DNA of 64,000 nucleotides, taken from positions 33,047 to 97,046 of the forward strand of contig CAVIHU010000006.1 of the NCBI GenBank assembly GCA_963642705.1, given 5' to 3'. Below are positions 17,640 to 26,227 of this stretch, in pieces. The notes below the pieces were generated by a model. The model saw only the letters and a program-made list of their open reading frames with translations. It made no database searches and had not been told where the DNA came from. Position 1 is the first letter of the stretch, and every line of letters starts with the position of its first letter. The position numbers were made by a program, and so were the translations under genes. The DNA is from UBA11524 sp963642705. Lineage in GTDB: Bacteria; Bacillota; Clostridia; Christensenellales; Aristaeellaceae.

Positions 17640-18578
17640 ATGACGGTAATCAACCGTACCCGGCGTACTGGCAAACTATGGCGGCGAATTTGGAATTGCC
17701 GCGTGTTGTACCTGCTGATTCTGCCGTTGATTGTCTGGTATGTGATGTTTTGCTATGTGCCCATGGCCGGTTTGTATCTCGCCTTTGAAAAATTCTCCTA
17801 CAAGGGCGGCATCTGGGGCAGTACCTTTGTCGGGCTGAACAACTTTAAGGACTTCTTCACCGACAGGGAATTCATCCGTGCACTGCGCAACACCGTCATC
17901 TTCAGCCTCGGCAAGCTGGCGCTGCAGTTTCCGACCGCCATCATTCTGGCACTCGCACTGAACGAGCTGCGCCAGCCGCGCATCAAGAAGCTGTACCAGA
18001 CGGTGTTCACGTTCCCGCACTTCATCTCATGGGTCGTCATGGCAGGCATCCTCAAAAATATGTTCGCCTCGAACGGCGTTATCAATCAGCTGCTGACGGT
18101 TTGGGGCTTCGAGACGATTTCGCCGCTTCTGAGCCAATCGGGCTTCCGTCCGTTCATCTGGCTCTCGAACATCTGGAAGGAGGCCGGCTGGGATACCATC
18201 ATTTATATGGCGGCGCTGGCCGGCATCGACCCCGGGCTGTATGAGGCGGCAGAAATCGACGGTGCGAACCGCTGGCGGAAGATTTGGCACATCACGCTGC
18301 CCGGCATCCGATCGACCATCCTCATCATGCTGATTCTGGAAATCGGCCGCATCATGACGACAGGTGCGAGCTTCGACCAGGTATTCAACCTGTATTCCTC
18401 GCCGGTGTACGAGGTTGCGGACACCATTGACACATACATCTACCGCACGTCCTTCGGCGGCACGAAGAATTTCGGCTACACGACGGCTGTCGGCTTAAGC
18501 AAGTCCATCATCGGCGTGCTGATGATGCTCGGCGCGAACAAGCTGGTCACTGCCTGCGGCGAAGACGGACTGTTCTGA
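17640..18578 (+). CDS. ABC sugar transporter permease 1 (LplB-like)
   Basis: This 312-residue permease has about six membrane helices, starting with YLLILPLIVWYVMFCYVPM, and the ABC-coupling EAA loop AAEIDGANRWRKIWHITLPG. It is of the LplB/YteP type that imports complex oligosaccharides. I chose the ATG at 17640, 10 bases after GGAAGGAG (17622-17629). The in-frame ATG at 17589 sits almost on the predicted transcription start. The second permease follows by 17 bases. There is no ATPase gene in the operon, which is normal for this subfamily; a shared MsmK-type ATPase elsewhere would be needed. Confidence 0.92.
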   Translation: MTVINRTRRTGKLWRRIWNCRVLYLLILPLIVWYVMFCYVPMAGLYLAFEKFSYKGGIWGSTFVGLNNFKDFFTDREFIRALRNTVIFSLGKLALQFPTAIILALALNELRQPRIKKLYQTVFTFPHFISWVVMAGILKNMFASNGVINQLLTVWGFETISPLLSQSGFRPFIWLSNIWKEAGWDTIIYMAALAGIDPGLYEAAEIDGANRWRKIWHITLPGIRSTILIMLILEIGRIMTTGASFDQVFNLYSSPVYEVADTIDTYIYRTSFGGTKNFGYTTAVGLSKSIIGVLMMLGANKLVTACGEDGLF

Positions 18579-18595
18579 GAAAGGAGTGAGGTGCC

Positions 18596-19477
18596 TTGAC
18601 GAATGTCCGCAAAAAGAGGCGCGTTCACGCCTTTGATATCATCCTGATCCTCATTCTTGGCGTCCTTTCCCTGATTACGATCTATCCGTTCTACAACGTG
18701 CTGATCCTCTCCTTCTCCAACATTGCTGCGCAGGCAAAGCACACGCCGTACATGTGGTTCTGGGCGCTTGATCTGGAAGGATACAAGACCATCATCGGCG
18801 ATCAGTACTTCTTCATATCGCTTGGCAACACTTTTTTCGTGACGATTGTCGGCACGACAATCAACATGCTGCTCTCCGTTACCGGCGCGTACGTGCTGTC
18901 CAAGAAGCGGCTGCCGGGACGAAACATCCTGCTGACGCTGGTCGTCATCCCGATGCTGTTTTCCGGCGGCATGATTCCGACCTACCTCGTCATGAAGAGC
19001 TATGGGCTGATCAACTCCATCTGGTCGATGATTCTGCCGTGGGCAGTCAGCTCGTACTACGTCATCATCATGAAGAACTACTTCAACTCGATCTCGCCGA
19101 GTCTCGAGGAGGCGGCACTGATCGACGGCGCGGGCGATCTTCAAATCCTGGTCAAGATCATTCTGCCGATTTCGATGCCCTTCACGATGACATTCCTGCT
19201 CTTCTATGCGGTTGAGCGCTGGAACGAATGGTGGAATGCATACCTGTACATCAACGAAAAGACGCTGTACCCTCTGCAGATTTATCTGCGCGAGGTGCTC
19301 ATCAACATGAATAACCAGCTCTCCCTGATGGCGCAGATCACGTCCGGCAAGAAGATTCCGGCGCAGTCCGTGCAGATGGGAACCATCATCATCACCGCGC
19401 TGCCAATTCTCTGCGTGTACCCGTTCGTGCAGAAGTATTTCGTTAAGGGCGTGATGATTGGCTCCATCAAGGAGTGA
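18596..19477 (+). CDS. ABC sugar transporter permease 2 (YtcP-like)
   Basis: This 293-residue permease has about six helices and the coupling motif EEAALIDGAGDLQILVKIILP. It ends with the YtcP-type tail YPFVQKYFVKGVMIGSIKE, which many partners of LplB-like permeases share. The start is TTG at 18596, nine bases after AAGGAG; no ATG or GTG fits in frame. It should form a heterodimer with the preceding gene product and receive substrate from the binding protein encoded next. Confidence 0.93.
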   Translation: MTNVRKKRRVHAFDIILILILGVLSLITIYPFYNVLILSFSNIAAQAKHTPYMWFWALDLEGYKTIIGDQYFFISLGNTFFVTIVGTTINMLLSVTGAYVLSKKRLPGRNILLTLVVIPMLFSGGMIPTYLVMKSYGLINSIWSMILPWAVSSYYVIIMKNYFNSISPSLEEAALIDGAGDLQILVKIILPISMPFTMTFLLFYAVERWNEWWNAYLYINEKTLYPLQIYLREVLINMNNQLSLMAQITSGKKIPAQSVQMGTIIITALPILCVYPFVQKYFVKGVMIGSIKE

Positions 19478-19549
19478 CCGTTTCAGGCTTCGACCGCCGG
19501 ATGGATGGCGGTGGAATAGATTACCTAACGACAAAAAAGGAGGATCCCC

Positions 19550-21100
19550 ATGAAGAAACTGCTGAGCTGCCTGCTGCTGTTGGCAATGGTGCTGACGATG
19601 ATCACCTCCGCGCTGGCGGACGACGTTGTGACCATCCGCATTGCCCACTGGGATGTGGAGTCTGCGCTTGGCGTCGGTGAAGACGCTGTGCGCGGCATCA
19701 TCGAGCAGAAATTCGGCATCCGCCTCGAAGCGATGAACACCACCTGGGACGACTATGTGAATAAGATTCAGGCGTGGGCCGCGGCAGACTCCCTGCCGGA
19801 CATCTTCTCCATTGACGCCATCTGCACGCCGAACTACTATGCGTGGATCAACGATGAAGTCGTTCACGCACTGCCGGCTGACCTGAGCGCCTATCCGAAC
19901 CTGATGGCGTACCTCGATGTGGACGACATTCAGGCACTGAAGATTGACGGTCAGCTCTACTGCATCCCGCGCAAGACGTATCCGGACAACTACTGGAACA
20001 TCTGCGACCGCGTGATTTGCTATCGCTGGGATCTTGCCCAGAAGGCCGGCATCACCAAGGAGCCCGAAACGTTCGACGAATTCCGCGAGATGATTCAGGC
20101 AATCATCAAGGCTGACCCGGAAGGCAAGCAGATTCAGGGTCTGACCGCGCTGCAGGCCAAGCAGCTGGACGGTTTTATCTTCGCATACAGCATGCCTGCT
20201 GCGATGTCCGACGGCAGCGGCAGCGACTACAAGTGGTCCAAGGGTGCGGACGGCATCTATCGTCCGACGTACTTCACCACCGACATGGTCTCCGCCTTCC
20301 AGCTCGCACGCGACATGTACGAGGAAGGCACCATTGAAAAGGACTACGCGCTGACGACGTCCTCCACTGCATCCGAAAAGTTCCTGACCGGTCAGTCTGC
20401 AGCTCTCCTCGGCGGCGGCGGCGTGGCGGCGTGCTACGGGCGCTTCGGCAAGGACTGGGCAGCAGCAAACGACGGCCGCGACTTCTTCGATGACGTCCGC
20501 ATTCTGGGCGTGCTCGAGGGCAAGGACGGTCTGCGCACCTTCCCGATCTTCCGTACCTCCTGGTCGGAAAGCTACATTTCCTCTCACGTGGACGATGTGA
20601 AGCTCGAAAAGATCCTGCAGCTCTACGATTTCCTGGTGTCCGACGAAGGTCAGATGCTGGTCAACTGGGGCATCGAAGACGTTGACTACAAGATGGTAGA
20701 CGGCAAAGCAGTCTCCCTGCTGGAAGACGGCGTGACGCTTGGCACCAAATATCCATCGACGAACCTGCTGATTGGTCTGGCAAGCTGGGGGCAGTCCAAT
20801 ACGAACCGCACCTATCCCGCGAGCGCACCGACCGAATCCTATCGTGACGGCGACTTCGCCCTCTATGAGCAGGCGAAATCGACGGGCGATCTGCCGGATT
20901 ACGACATGCGCATCACCTACATGTCCACCCCGCTCAAGGATCAGTTCATCATCTATCAGGCGGACGATCTGATTTCCATCATGATGGGCAGTGAACCGGT
21001 TGAGAAGATGGTGGAGGATCTGCTGAAGTCCTATGAGGAGAAGGGGCTCAGCGCCATGATCGATGAAGTGAACGCAAAGGTGGCGGAGCTGGGCTATTAA
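19550..21100 (+). CDS. ABC transporter solute-binding protein (LplA-like)
   Basis: This 516-residue extracellular binding protein belongs to the large-oligosaccharide (LplA) group. The signal peptide MKKLLSCLLLLAMVLTMITS is followed by ALADD, a type I signal peptidase site. There is no lipobox Cys at the cleavage point, unlike most such proteins of Gram-positive bacteria, so anchoring to the cell is unclear. The mature part has IRIAHWDVE, the DDYVNKIQAWAAADSLPDIF region and aromatic residues suited to sugar binding. AAAGGAGGATCCCC precedes the start. A strong hairpin follows the gene, typical where the binding protein is made in excess of the genes downstream. Confidence 0.92.
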   Translation: MKKLLSCLLLLAMVLTMITSALADDVVTIRIAHWDVESALGVGEDAVRGIIEQKFGIRLEAMNTTWDDYVNKIQAWAAADSLPDIFSIDAICTPNYYAWINDEVVHALPADLSAYPNLMAYLDVDDIQALKIDGQLYCIPRKTYPDNYWNICDRVICYRWDLAQKAGITKEPETFDEFREMIQAIIKADPEGKQIQGLTALQAKQLDGFIFAYSMPAAMSDGSGSDYKWSKGADGIYRPTYFTTDMVSAFQLARDMYEEGTIEKDYALTTSSTASEKFLTGQSAALLGGGGVAACYGRFGKDWAAANDGRDFFDDVRILGVLEGKDGLRTFPIFRTSWSESYISSHVDDVKLEKILQLYDFLVSDEGQMLVNWGIEDVDYKMVDGKAVSLLEDGVTLGTKYPSTNLLIGLASWGQSNTNRTYPASAPTESYRDGDFALYEQAKSTGDLPDYDMRITYMSTPLKDQFIIYQADDLISIMMGSEPVEKMVEDLLKSYEEKGLSAMIDEVNAKVAELGY

Positions 21101-21122
21101 GCTCAATCCGCGCACAACATCC

Positions 21123-21148
21123 GAGGGGAGCGCACGCGCGCTCCCCTC
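21123..21148 (+). terminator. Intercistronic hairpin, partial terminator or mRNA stabiliser
   Basis: An 11-bp perfect GC-rich stem (GAGGGGAGCGC, 21123-21133, with 21138-21148) and 4-base loop, followed by TTGTG rather than a T run. Its place between the binding-protein and hydrolase genes suggests it protects the upstream mRNA or reduces downstream transcription. Confidence 0.7.
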
Positions 21149-21170
21149 TTGTGTCAGAAAGGAACCGGAA

Positions 21171-23009
21171 ATGGCGGAACAATTGAATTTTGACTGGATG
21201 GCAAAGGAGTTAGGCATAGAAGCGGCAATTCGCTTTGTGTCCGGCGGCAGCGGCATCAGGCTGAGCAAGGAAAAGAATGGCTGGTCGGTGCAGGTGGAGC
21301 AGCCATGGATGGCAGGGCGTGCCATCGGACTGATTCGGGCAAATGCAGATGTGCCGGATGGCTTTACAATGCACGAAACGCCTGTGTTCGACCATTTGGG
21401 CGTCATGCTGGACTGCTCGCGCAATGCCGTGCCGCACGTGGAGACAGTTAAGCACCTGCTGCGCATCCTTTCGCGTATGGGCTTTTCCACATTGCAGCTG
21501 TACATGGAGGACGTGTTTCAGTTGACGGAATACCCCTATTTCGGCTACGGGCGCATGGGCTATACCGATGACGAGCTTACAGCGATGGACGATTACGCCG
21601 CATCGCTGGGCATTGAGCTGGTTCCCGCCGTGCAGACGCTGGCGCATCTGATGCAGACGCTCAAGTGGGATGCCATGCGCGATTATGTGGACGTGAATGA
21701 CATTCTGCTGGCGGATGACGAAAAGACACTGCAGATGATTGAAGCAATGTTCGCAAAGATGCGCAAATGCTTCCGGACAAACCGCATCAACATCGGCATG
21801 GACGAGGCGCACATGCTGGGGCTGGGCAACTATCTGCAGAAGCACGGCTTTACCGACCGCACGCAGCTCATTCTGCGTCACTTTGAGCGTGTCCACACGC
21901 TGGCGAACACGTATGGCTTCCGCCCGATGATGTGGAGCGACATGTTCTTCCGGCTGGCATCTGGCGGCGAGTATTACCAGGCGAATTGCAAAATCGATGC
22001 ATCTGTCGGCGAACAACTGCCCGGAGACACAACGCTCATCTACTGGGATTACTACAGCTTCGATCAACAGCATTACGATGACATGCTGAACGCGCACCTG
22101 CAAATCACGCCGAACATCGCCTTCGCCGCCGGCGCACGTAAGTCCAACAGCCTTGTGCCGTGCAACAGCTTCAGCATCGAATGCGCGAAGCATGCATTTC
22201 CGGCATGCAGGTCATGCGGCATCCGGGATGTTTTCGTGACAATTTGGGGCGATAACGGCGCAGAAGCCTCGCTGTTCGGCGTTCTGCCAACGCTGCAGTA
22301 CTGGGCGGAGCTTTGCTGGCGCGGTCAGGCAGAGGAAGGCGTTCTCCGTACCGCCTTTGCCGCCTGCACGGAAGGGAATTGGGATGATTTTCTTGCGCTG
22401 GGCGAACCGGTCTTTACGCCGGACAATCCCAAGCCCGGGCGCATCGCTGTCAATGCCTCGAAAACGCTACTGTATGAGGACATCCTGACACCCCTGTTCT
22501 CCCATCAGATGGATATCCCAACTTATACAGCACATCTGGCGGAAAATATTGCGCGGTATCCGGCTGAAAGCGGCATTTGGCATCCGCTGTTTGACTGCGG
22601 CGAAGCCTTCACCCGACTGCTGCTGAAAAAATGTACGCTGACGCACGCGCTGCGCACAGCATGGCAATCGAAGGATCATGAAGCACTGCTGCGCATCAGC
22701 GAAAGCGACCTGCCAGCGCTGTGCGATCTGCTGGACGCTTTTATTCGCACGCTTCATGCGCGCTGGCTCTGGGAAAGCAAGCCTGCCGGAATGGACGTGC
22801 TTGACCTGCGGCTCGGCGGCATGCGTCAGCGCTTTCTGACGGCGCAGGAGCGGCTGCGCAGCTACCTGAACGGGAAAACCACAACCGTCGAAGAGCTTGA
22901 CATCGCGCTGCTGCCGTTTTCAGCGGTTGCCGCAGCGCAAGGGCACTGCGAAGGTCCTGCCCCCTTCTGGCACAGAATCGTGTCAGCCTCCTCCGTCGCG
23001 GAAATATAA
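21171..23009 (+). CDS. GH20 exo-beta-N-acetylhexosaminidase, intracellular
   Basis: This 612-residue glycoside hydrolase of family GH20 removes terminal GlcNAc or GalNAc. Motifs seen are GVMLDCSRNAVPHVETVKHL at the start of the TIM barrel and IGMDEAH with the catalytic Asp211-Glu212 pair, followed by RPMMWSDMFFR and LIYWDYYS. There is no signal peptide. Length and motifs resemble cytoplasmic GH20C-type enzymes of streptococci. AAAGGAACC precedes the ATG. It is the last gene of the transporter operon and probably acts on sugars brought in by it, after or before desulfation by the sulfatase of the divergent arm. Linkage specificity cannot be told. Confidence 0.9.
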   Translation: MAEQLNFDWMAKELGIEAAIRFVSGGSGIRLSKEKNGWSVQVEQPWMAGRAIGLIRANADVPDGFTMHETPVFDHLGVMLDCSRNAVPHVETVKHLLRILSRMGFSTLQLYMEDVFQLTEYPYFGYGRMGYTDDELTAMDDYAASLGIELVPAVQTLAHLMQTLKWDAMRDYVDVNDILLADDEKTLQMIEAMFAKMRKCFRTNRINIGMDEAHMLGLGNYLQKHGFTDRTQLILRHFERVHTLANTYGFRPMMWSDMFFRLASGGEYYQANCKIDASVGEQLPGDTTLIYWDYYSFDQQHYDDMLNAHLQITPNIAFAAGARKSNSLVPCNSFSIECAKHAFPACRSCGIRDVFVTIWGDNGAEASLFGVLPTLQYWAELCWRGQAEEGVLRTAFAACTEGNWDDFLALGEPVFTPDNPKPGRIAVNASKTLLYEDILTPLFSHQMDIPTYTAHLAENIARYPAESGIWHPLFDCGEAFTRLLLKKCTLTHALRTAWQSKDHEALLRISESDLPALCDLLDAFIRTLHARWLWESKPAGMDVLDLRLGGMRQRFLTAQERLRSYLNGKTTTVEELDIALLPFSAVAAAQGHCEGPAPFWHRIVSASSVAEI

Positions 23010-23054
23010 GGATACATCATCAAAAGCAAAAAGGGCTACTGCGAATCTGATATA

Positions 23055-23122
23055 ATATGCTCCCTCCGGTGTCGTCTCGAAACTTTTTGCTATTTCGAGT
23101 GTCTGCTCTGGAGGGAGCATAT
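23055..23122. repeat. Nested inverted repeat, possible structured RNA
   Basis: The outer arms ATATGCTCCCTCC (23055-23067) and its exact complement (23110-23122) are 13 bp and perfect. Inside them CTCGAAA (23076-23082) pairs with TTTCGAG (23093-23099). The whole can fold into a two-step hairpin in RNA of either strand. A TATAAT at 23051-23056 overlaps the left arm but lacks a -35 box. Confidence 0.75.
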
Positions 23123-23128
23123 CAAATC

Positions 23129-23153
23129 CTGGTAAACCAGTTTTCGTTTTTTT
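23129..23153 (+). terminator. Weak terminator after the GH20 operon
   Basis: A short stem (CTGG / CCAG, 23129-23140) is followed by TTTTCGTTTTTTT. The stem is only 4-5 bp, but the T tract and the stable hairpin just upstream make termination plausible. Confidence 0.45.
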
Positions 23154-23334
23154 ACGTGTCTACTTGACAGGGAGCGGTTCAATGCTGATTGCCTCCTCTT
23201 TTTCGCTTCTTGAAAAGACAAGATGATGGAGTTCTTGAACATTGATTTCCGTACAATGACGAAAATCCGAAAAAAGCGAAATGCGCACAAAAACAAGGGA
23301 AAAGCAACAGCACGCGGAAAATCCGCCGAATTGC

Positions 23335-23363
23335 TTGCAATTGCGGTTGGTGTGGCTTATAAT
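23335..23363 (+). promoter_or_regulatory. Promoter of the dehydratase gene
   Basis: TTGCAA (23335-23340), a 17-bp spacer and TATAAT (23358-23363), 35 bases before the GTG start. Confidence 0.82.
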
Positions 23364-23397
23364 GATGAAGTATTTTCAATGAAGAAGGAGCTTCCGC

Positions 23398-25296
23398 GTG
23401 AAACGAAACCATTTATTTGCGCAGCAGGGTATTCGCACGGCGCTGCTGATGCTGCTCGATGCATTGCTGCTTTCGGCATCCCTGCTGATGGGGCTTCAGA
23501 TTTACTATGATATGCATGCGCCTGCCGCCCATTTGACGCACGTATGGCGGAGCCTGCTGCTGCTTCTGCCATCGACGATTGCGCTGCTGTACGGGATGGG
23601 CTTCTACAAGAGTATCCTCAAGTATGCGGGCGTTGATCTGCTTGTACAGCTGGGGCTGGGTACGCTCGGCGGCACGGGTGTGACGTATCTGATGTCGCTG
23701 CTGTGCTATTCCTTCATTCACGAGCTGAATGTGTTCCTGATGCCGCGTTCAGTGTATCTGGTGCAGTGGCTGTTGGCAATGGTGATGATTGCGGCGGCGC
23801 GTTTCGTGCTGAAGGTCGCAGGCGGCGAGGGTATCGGGCGTTTTCTCGGAAGACAGAACAAGAAGACACGCCGCGTGATGGTCATCGGCGGCGGCTGGGG
23901 CGGCGCACAGGTCATCCGCGACATGCTGGCAGGTCGCTTCGGCGACTGTGTTCCGGTGATTGCTGTGGATGACGATGAGTCGCGGCGAAATACGAAAATC
24001 GGGCGTGTGCCGATTGTGATGGACACTGCGCGCGTTGGAGAGTACGCCAGACAGTACGCCATCGACGACATTATTATTGCGATTGCGACGCCGAGATCCG
24101 ACCTGACGGGGCTGCTGCATGACTGCATGGACACCGGCTGCCGCGTCAAGCGCTATACGGTCATGCAGGAAATGGACGGCGGTCAGGGGCAGATGCGCGA
24201 CGTGAATATTGCCGATCTGCTTGGGCGTGATGAAAAGCATCTGGACATGTCCGGCGTGGAAAAAGTGATTGCAGGACGTTGTGTGCTGGTGACTGGCGGC
24301 GGCGGCTCCATCGGGTCGGAAATGTGTCGGCAGATGATGCGCTTCGTACCGTCAAAGCTCATACTGTACGATATCAGCGAAAACTACATGTATGATTTGC
24401 TTTCCGAACTGAAGAATCAGTACGGTGAAATCGTCAAGAACACGGTGGTCCTTCGCGTCGGTTCGATTCGCGACAAGGAAACGCTTGATCAGGTATTCGA
24501 TGAGTTCCATCCGGAGATTGTGATTCATGCCGCTGCCCACAAGCATGTGCCGCTGATGGAGGACAGCCCTGAGCAGGCAGTGCTCAATAACGTTTTCGGC
24601 ACGTACAACGTCGCCGAATGCGCAAAAAATCACGGTGCGAAGCGATTCGTCATGATTTCGACAGACAAGGCAGTCAACCCAACGAACGTCATGGGCGCAT
24701 CGAAGCGCATGGCGGAAATCATCATCGAGGCGATGCAGAAGCAAAGCGATACCACGCAGTTCACTGCGGTTCGCTTCGGCAATGTGCTTGGTTCGAACGG
24801 CAGCGTCGTGCCGCTGTTTGAACGGCAGATTCGCGCAGGAGGTCCCGTGACGCTGACGCATCCGGATATTATCCGCTACTTCATGACGATTCCGGAGGCG
24901 GCAAGCCTCGTGCTGCAGGCGGCATCCATCGCCAAGGGCGGCGAGTTGTTCGTGCTGGACATGGGCAAGCCGGTCAAAATCCGGGAGCTGGCAGAACGGA
25001 TGATTCAATTGTATTCCGACCCGATGAAGCCGCCGGTCAAAATCGTCTATACAGGGCTTCGCCCGGGTGAAAAGCTCTATGAGGAGCTGCTGCGCGATGA
25101 GGAAACCGACACTGCGACCAGTATGGAGAAAATCTTCATCGCAAAGCCTGAGCAGTTTGCGTGGGAAGAGGTTGAGCGTATGCTGGCAAAGCTCCATGCA
25201 TGTATCGAGGCGCACGGCGACATCAAGGCGTGCATGCACGAGCTTTTACCGTCCTTCAAGACGCCTGAAGAGGTCAACAGCCACGCGAGAACATAA
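23398..25296 (+). CDS. Membrane nucleotide-sugar 4,6-dehydratase (CapD/PglF-like)
   Basis: This 632-residue protein has four N-terminal membrane helices (about residues 10-140), a CoA-binding-like Rossmann domain (VMVIGGGWGGAQVIRDM) and a C-terminal SDR domain with VLVTGGGGSIGSEMCRQM for NAD, HAAAHKHVPLME, and the catalytic STDKAVNPTNVMGASKRMAE segment. In this large family Tyr of the YxxxK motif is replaced by Met, as seen here. It converts UDP-GlcNAc to a 4-keto-6-deoxy sugar, the first step to QuiNAc- or bacillosamine-type residues for surface glycans. It starts with GTG 8 bases after AAGGAG. It is separate from the polysaccharide operon but may feed it. Confidence 0.9.
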   Translation: MKRNHLFAQQGIRTALLMLLDALLLSASLLMGLQIYYDMHAPAAHLTHVWRSLLLLLPSTIALLYGMGFYKSILKYAGVDLLVQLGLGTLGGTGVTYLMSLLCYSFIHELNVFLMPRSVYLVQWLLAMVMIAAARFVLKVAGGEGIGRFLGRQNKKTRRVMVIGGGWGGAQVIRDMLAGRFGDCVPVIAVDDDESRRNTKIGRVPIVMDTARVGEYARQYAIDDIIIAIATPRSDLTGLLHDCMDTGCRVKRYTVMQEMDGGQGQMRDVNIADLLGRDEKHLDMSGVEKVIAGRCVLVTGGGGSIGSEMCRQMMRFVPSKLILYDISENYMYDLLSELKNQYGEIVKNTVVLRVGSIRDKETLDQVFDEFHPEIVIHAAAHKHVPLMEDSPEQAVLNNVFGTYNVAECAKNHGAKRFVMISTDKAVNPTNVMGASKRMAEIIIEAMQKQSDTTQFTAVRFGNVLGSNGSVVPLFERQIRAGGPVTLTHPDIIRYFMTIPEAASLVLQAASIAKGGELFVLDMGKPVKIRELAERMIQLYSDPMKPPVKIVYTGLRPGEKLYEELLRDEETDTATSMEKIFIAKPEQFAWEEVERMLAKLHACIEAHGDIKACMHELLPSFKTPEEVNSHART

Positions 25297-25303
25297 AAAG
25301 TGC

Positions 25304-25332
25304 TTTACGAATCGCACGTACATCAGTATAAT
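25304..25332 (+). promoter_or_regulatory. Promoter of dapF-dapL
   Basis: TTTACG (25304-25309), a 17-bp spacer and TATAAT (25327-25332), directly after the dehydratase stop. Confidence 0.65.
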
Positions 25333-25368
25333 GGCAGTGTGAAATGAAATATGGGGGAGGTTATGAGC

Positions 25369-26208
25369 ATGCGGTTTACGAAGATGCACGGCATCGGCAA
25401 TGATTATATTTATGTGAATTGCTTCGAGGAGCAGGTGGACAATCCGTCCGAACTGGCGAAAAAGATGAGCCGCCGCCATTTCGGTGTCGGCAGCGATGGG
25501 TTGATTCTGATTTGCCCATCCGATGTGGCGGATTTCGAGATGCGGATGTTCAATGCTGACGGCTCTGAAGGCGAAATGTGCGGCAACGGCACACGCTGTA
25601 TCGGCAAGTATGTCTACGATCGCGGTCTAACGGACAAGACGACCATTAGCCTGATGACGAGAGGCGGATTAAAAACAATCAAGCTGAATGTGAAGGACGG
25701 CAAGGTCGAGACGGTTCGCGTGGACATGGGCATGCCGGAACTGTTTCCGCCGAAAATTCCGGTTGATTTGCCCGGCGAGGTTGTCATGGGGCATCGTCTG
25801 AGCGTCGGCAGCGGTCAGTATGACATCCATTGCGTGTCGATGGGCAATCCGCACTGCGTTATTTTCGTTCGCAACCCGGATTATGTGGACATTGAGACGG
25901 TCGGTCCGCTGCTGGAGAATCACCCCATTTTCCCGCGCCGTGCGAATATCGAGTTCGTGCAGGTGGTCAGCCGCGGTCATCTGCGGATGCGCGTCTGGGA
26001 ACGCGGCGCGGGCGAAACACTGGCATGCGGCACAGGCGCTTGTGCGTCGATTGTCGCAGCAGTCATGACCGGCAGAGCGGATCGCCATGCAGTGATTGAC
26101 CTGCCCGGCGGCTCGCTGACGCTGGATTGGTCGCCTGATGACGGACATGTCTATCAGGAAGGCAAGGCATCATTCGTGTTTGACGGCGAATGGATCGGCG
26201 AAGAATAA
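25369..26208 (+). CDS. dapF: Diaminopimelate epimerase
   Basis: DapF interconverts LL- and meso-diaminopimelate for lysine and peptidoglycan. This 279-residue protein has the standard start MRFTKMHGIGNDY, the first catalytic Cys in EMCGNGTRC and the second in LACGTGACAS. ATGs at 25351 and 25363 are in frame, but the Shine-Dalgarno GGGGGAGG (25353-25360) fits only 25369. dapL follows after 19 bases, so the two steps around LL-DAP are encoded together. The DAP-type MurE in this window is consistent with this. Confidence 0.96.
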   Translation: MRFTKMHGIGNDYIYVNCFEEQVDNPSELAKKMSRRHFGVGSDGLILICPSDVADFEMRMFNADGSEGEMCGNGTRCIGKYVYDRGLTDKTTISLMTRGGLKTIKLNVKDGKVETVRVDMGMPELFPPKIPVDLPGEVVMGHRLSVGSGQYDIHCVSMGNPHCVIFVRNPDYVDIETVGPLLENHPIFPRRANIEFVQVVSRGHLRMRVWERGAGETLACGTGACASIVAAVMTGRADRHAVIDLPGGSLTLDWSPDDGHVYQEGKASFVFDGEWIGEE

Positions 26209-26227
26209 GAAAGTTGGAGAGTGCAAT

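Larger units (their letters stand above)
23010..23397 (+). other. Intergenic region, GH20 gene to dehydratase gene
   Basis: This 388-bp gap holds a nested inverted repeat (23055-23122), a short hairpin followed by a T run (23129-23153), and the promoter of the next gene at 23335-23363. The stretch between about 23160 and 23330 has only short frames without credible ribosome-binding sites and I see no gene in it. Confidence 0.6.

Noticed and set aside
18476..21505. A 1009-codon open frame on the minus strand
   Set aside because: It is antisense to two ABC permeases, the solute-binding protein and the GH20 start, all recognised with motifs and ribosome-binding sites. Its own translation is His/Arg/Val-rich with no known motif, typical of a GC-driven shadow.
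23051..23056. TATAAT as promoter of a small RNA
   Set aside because: No -35 box at 16-18 bp, and the predicted start would fall inside the left arm of the inverted repeat. Kept only as a possibility in the finding on this repeat.
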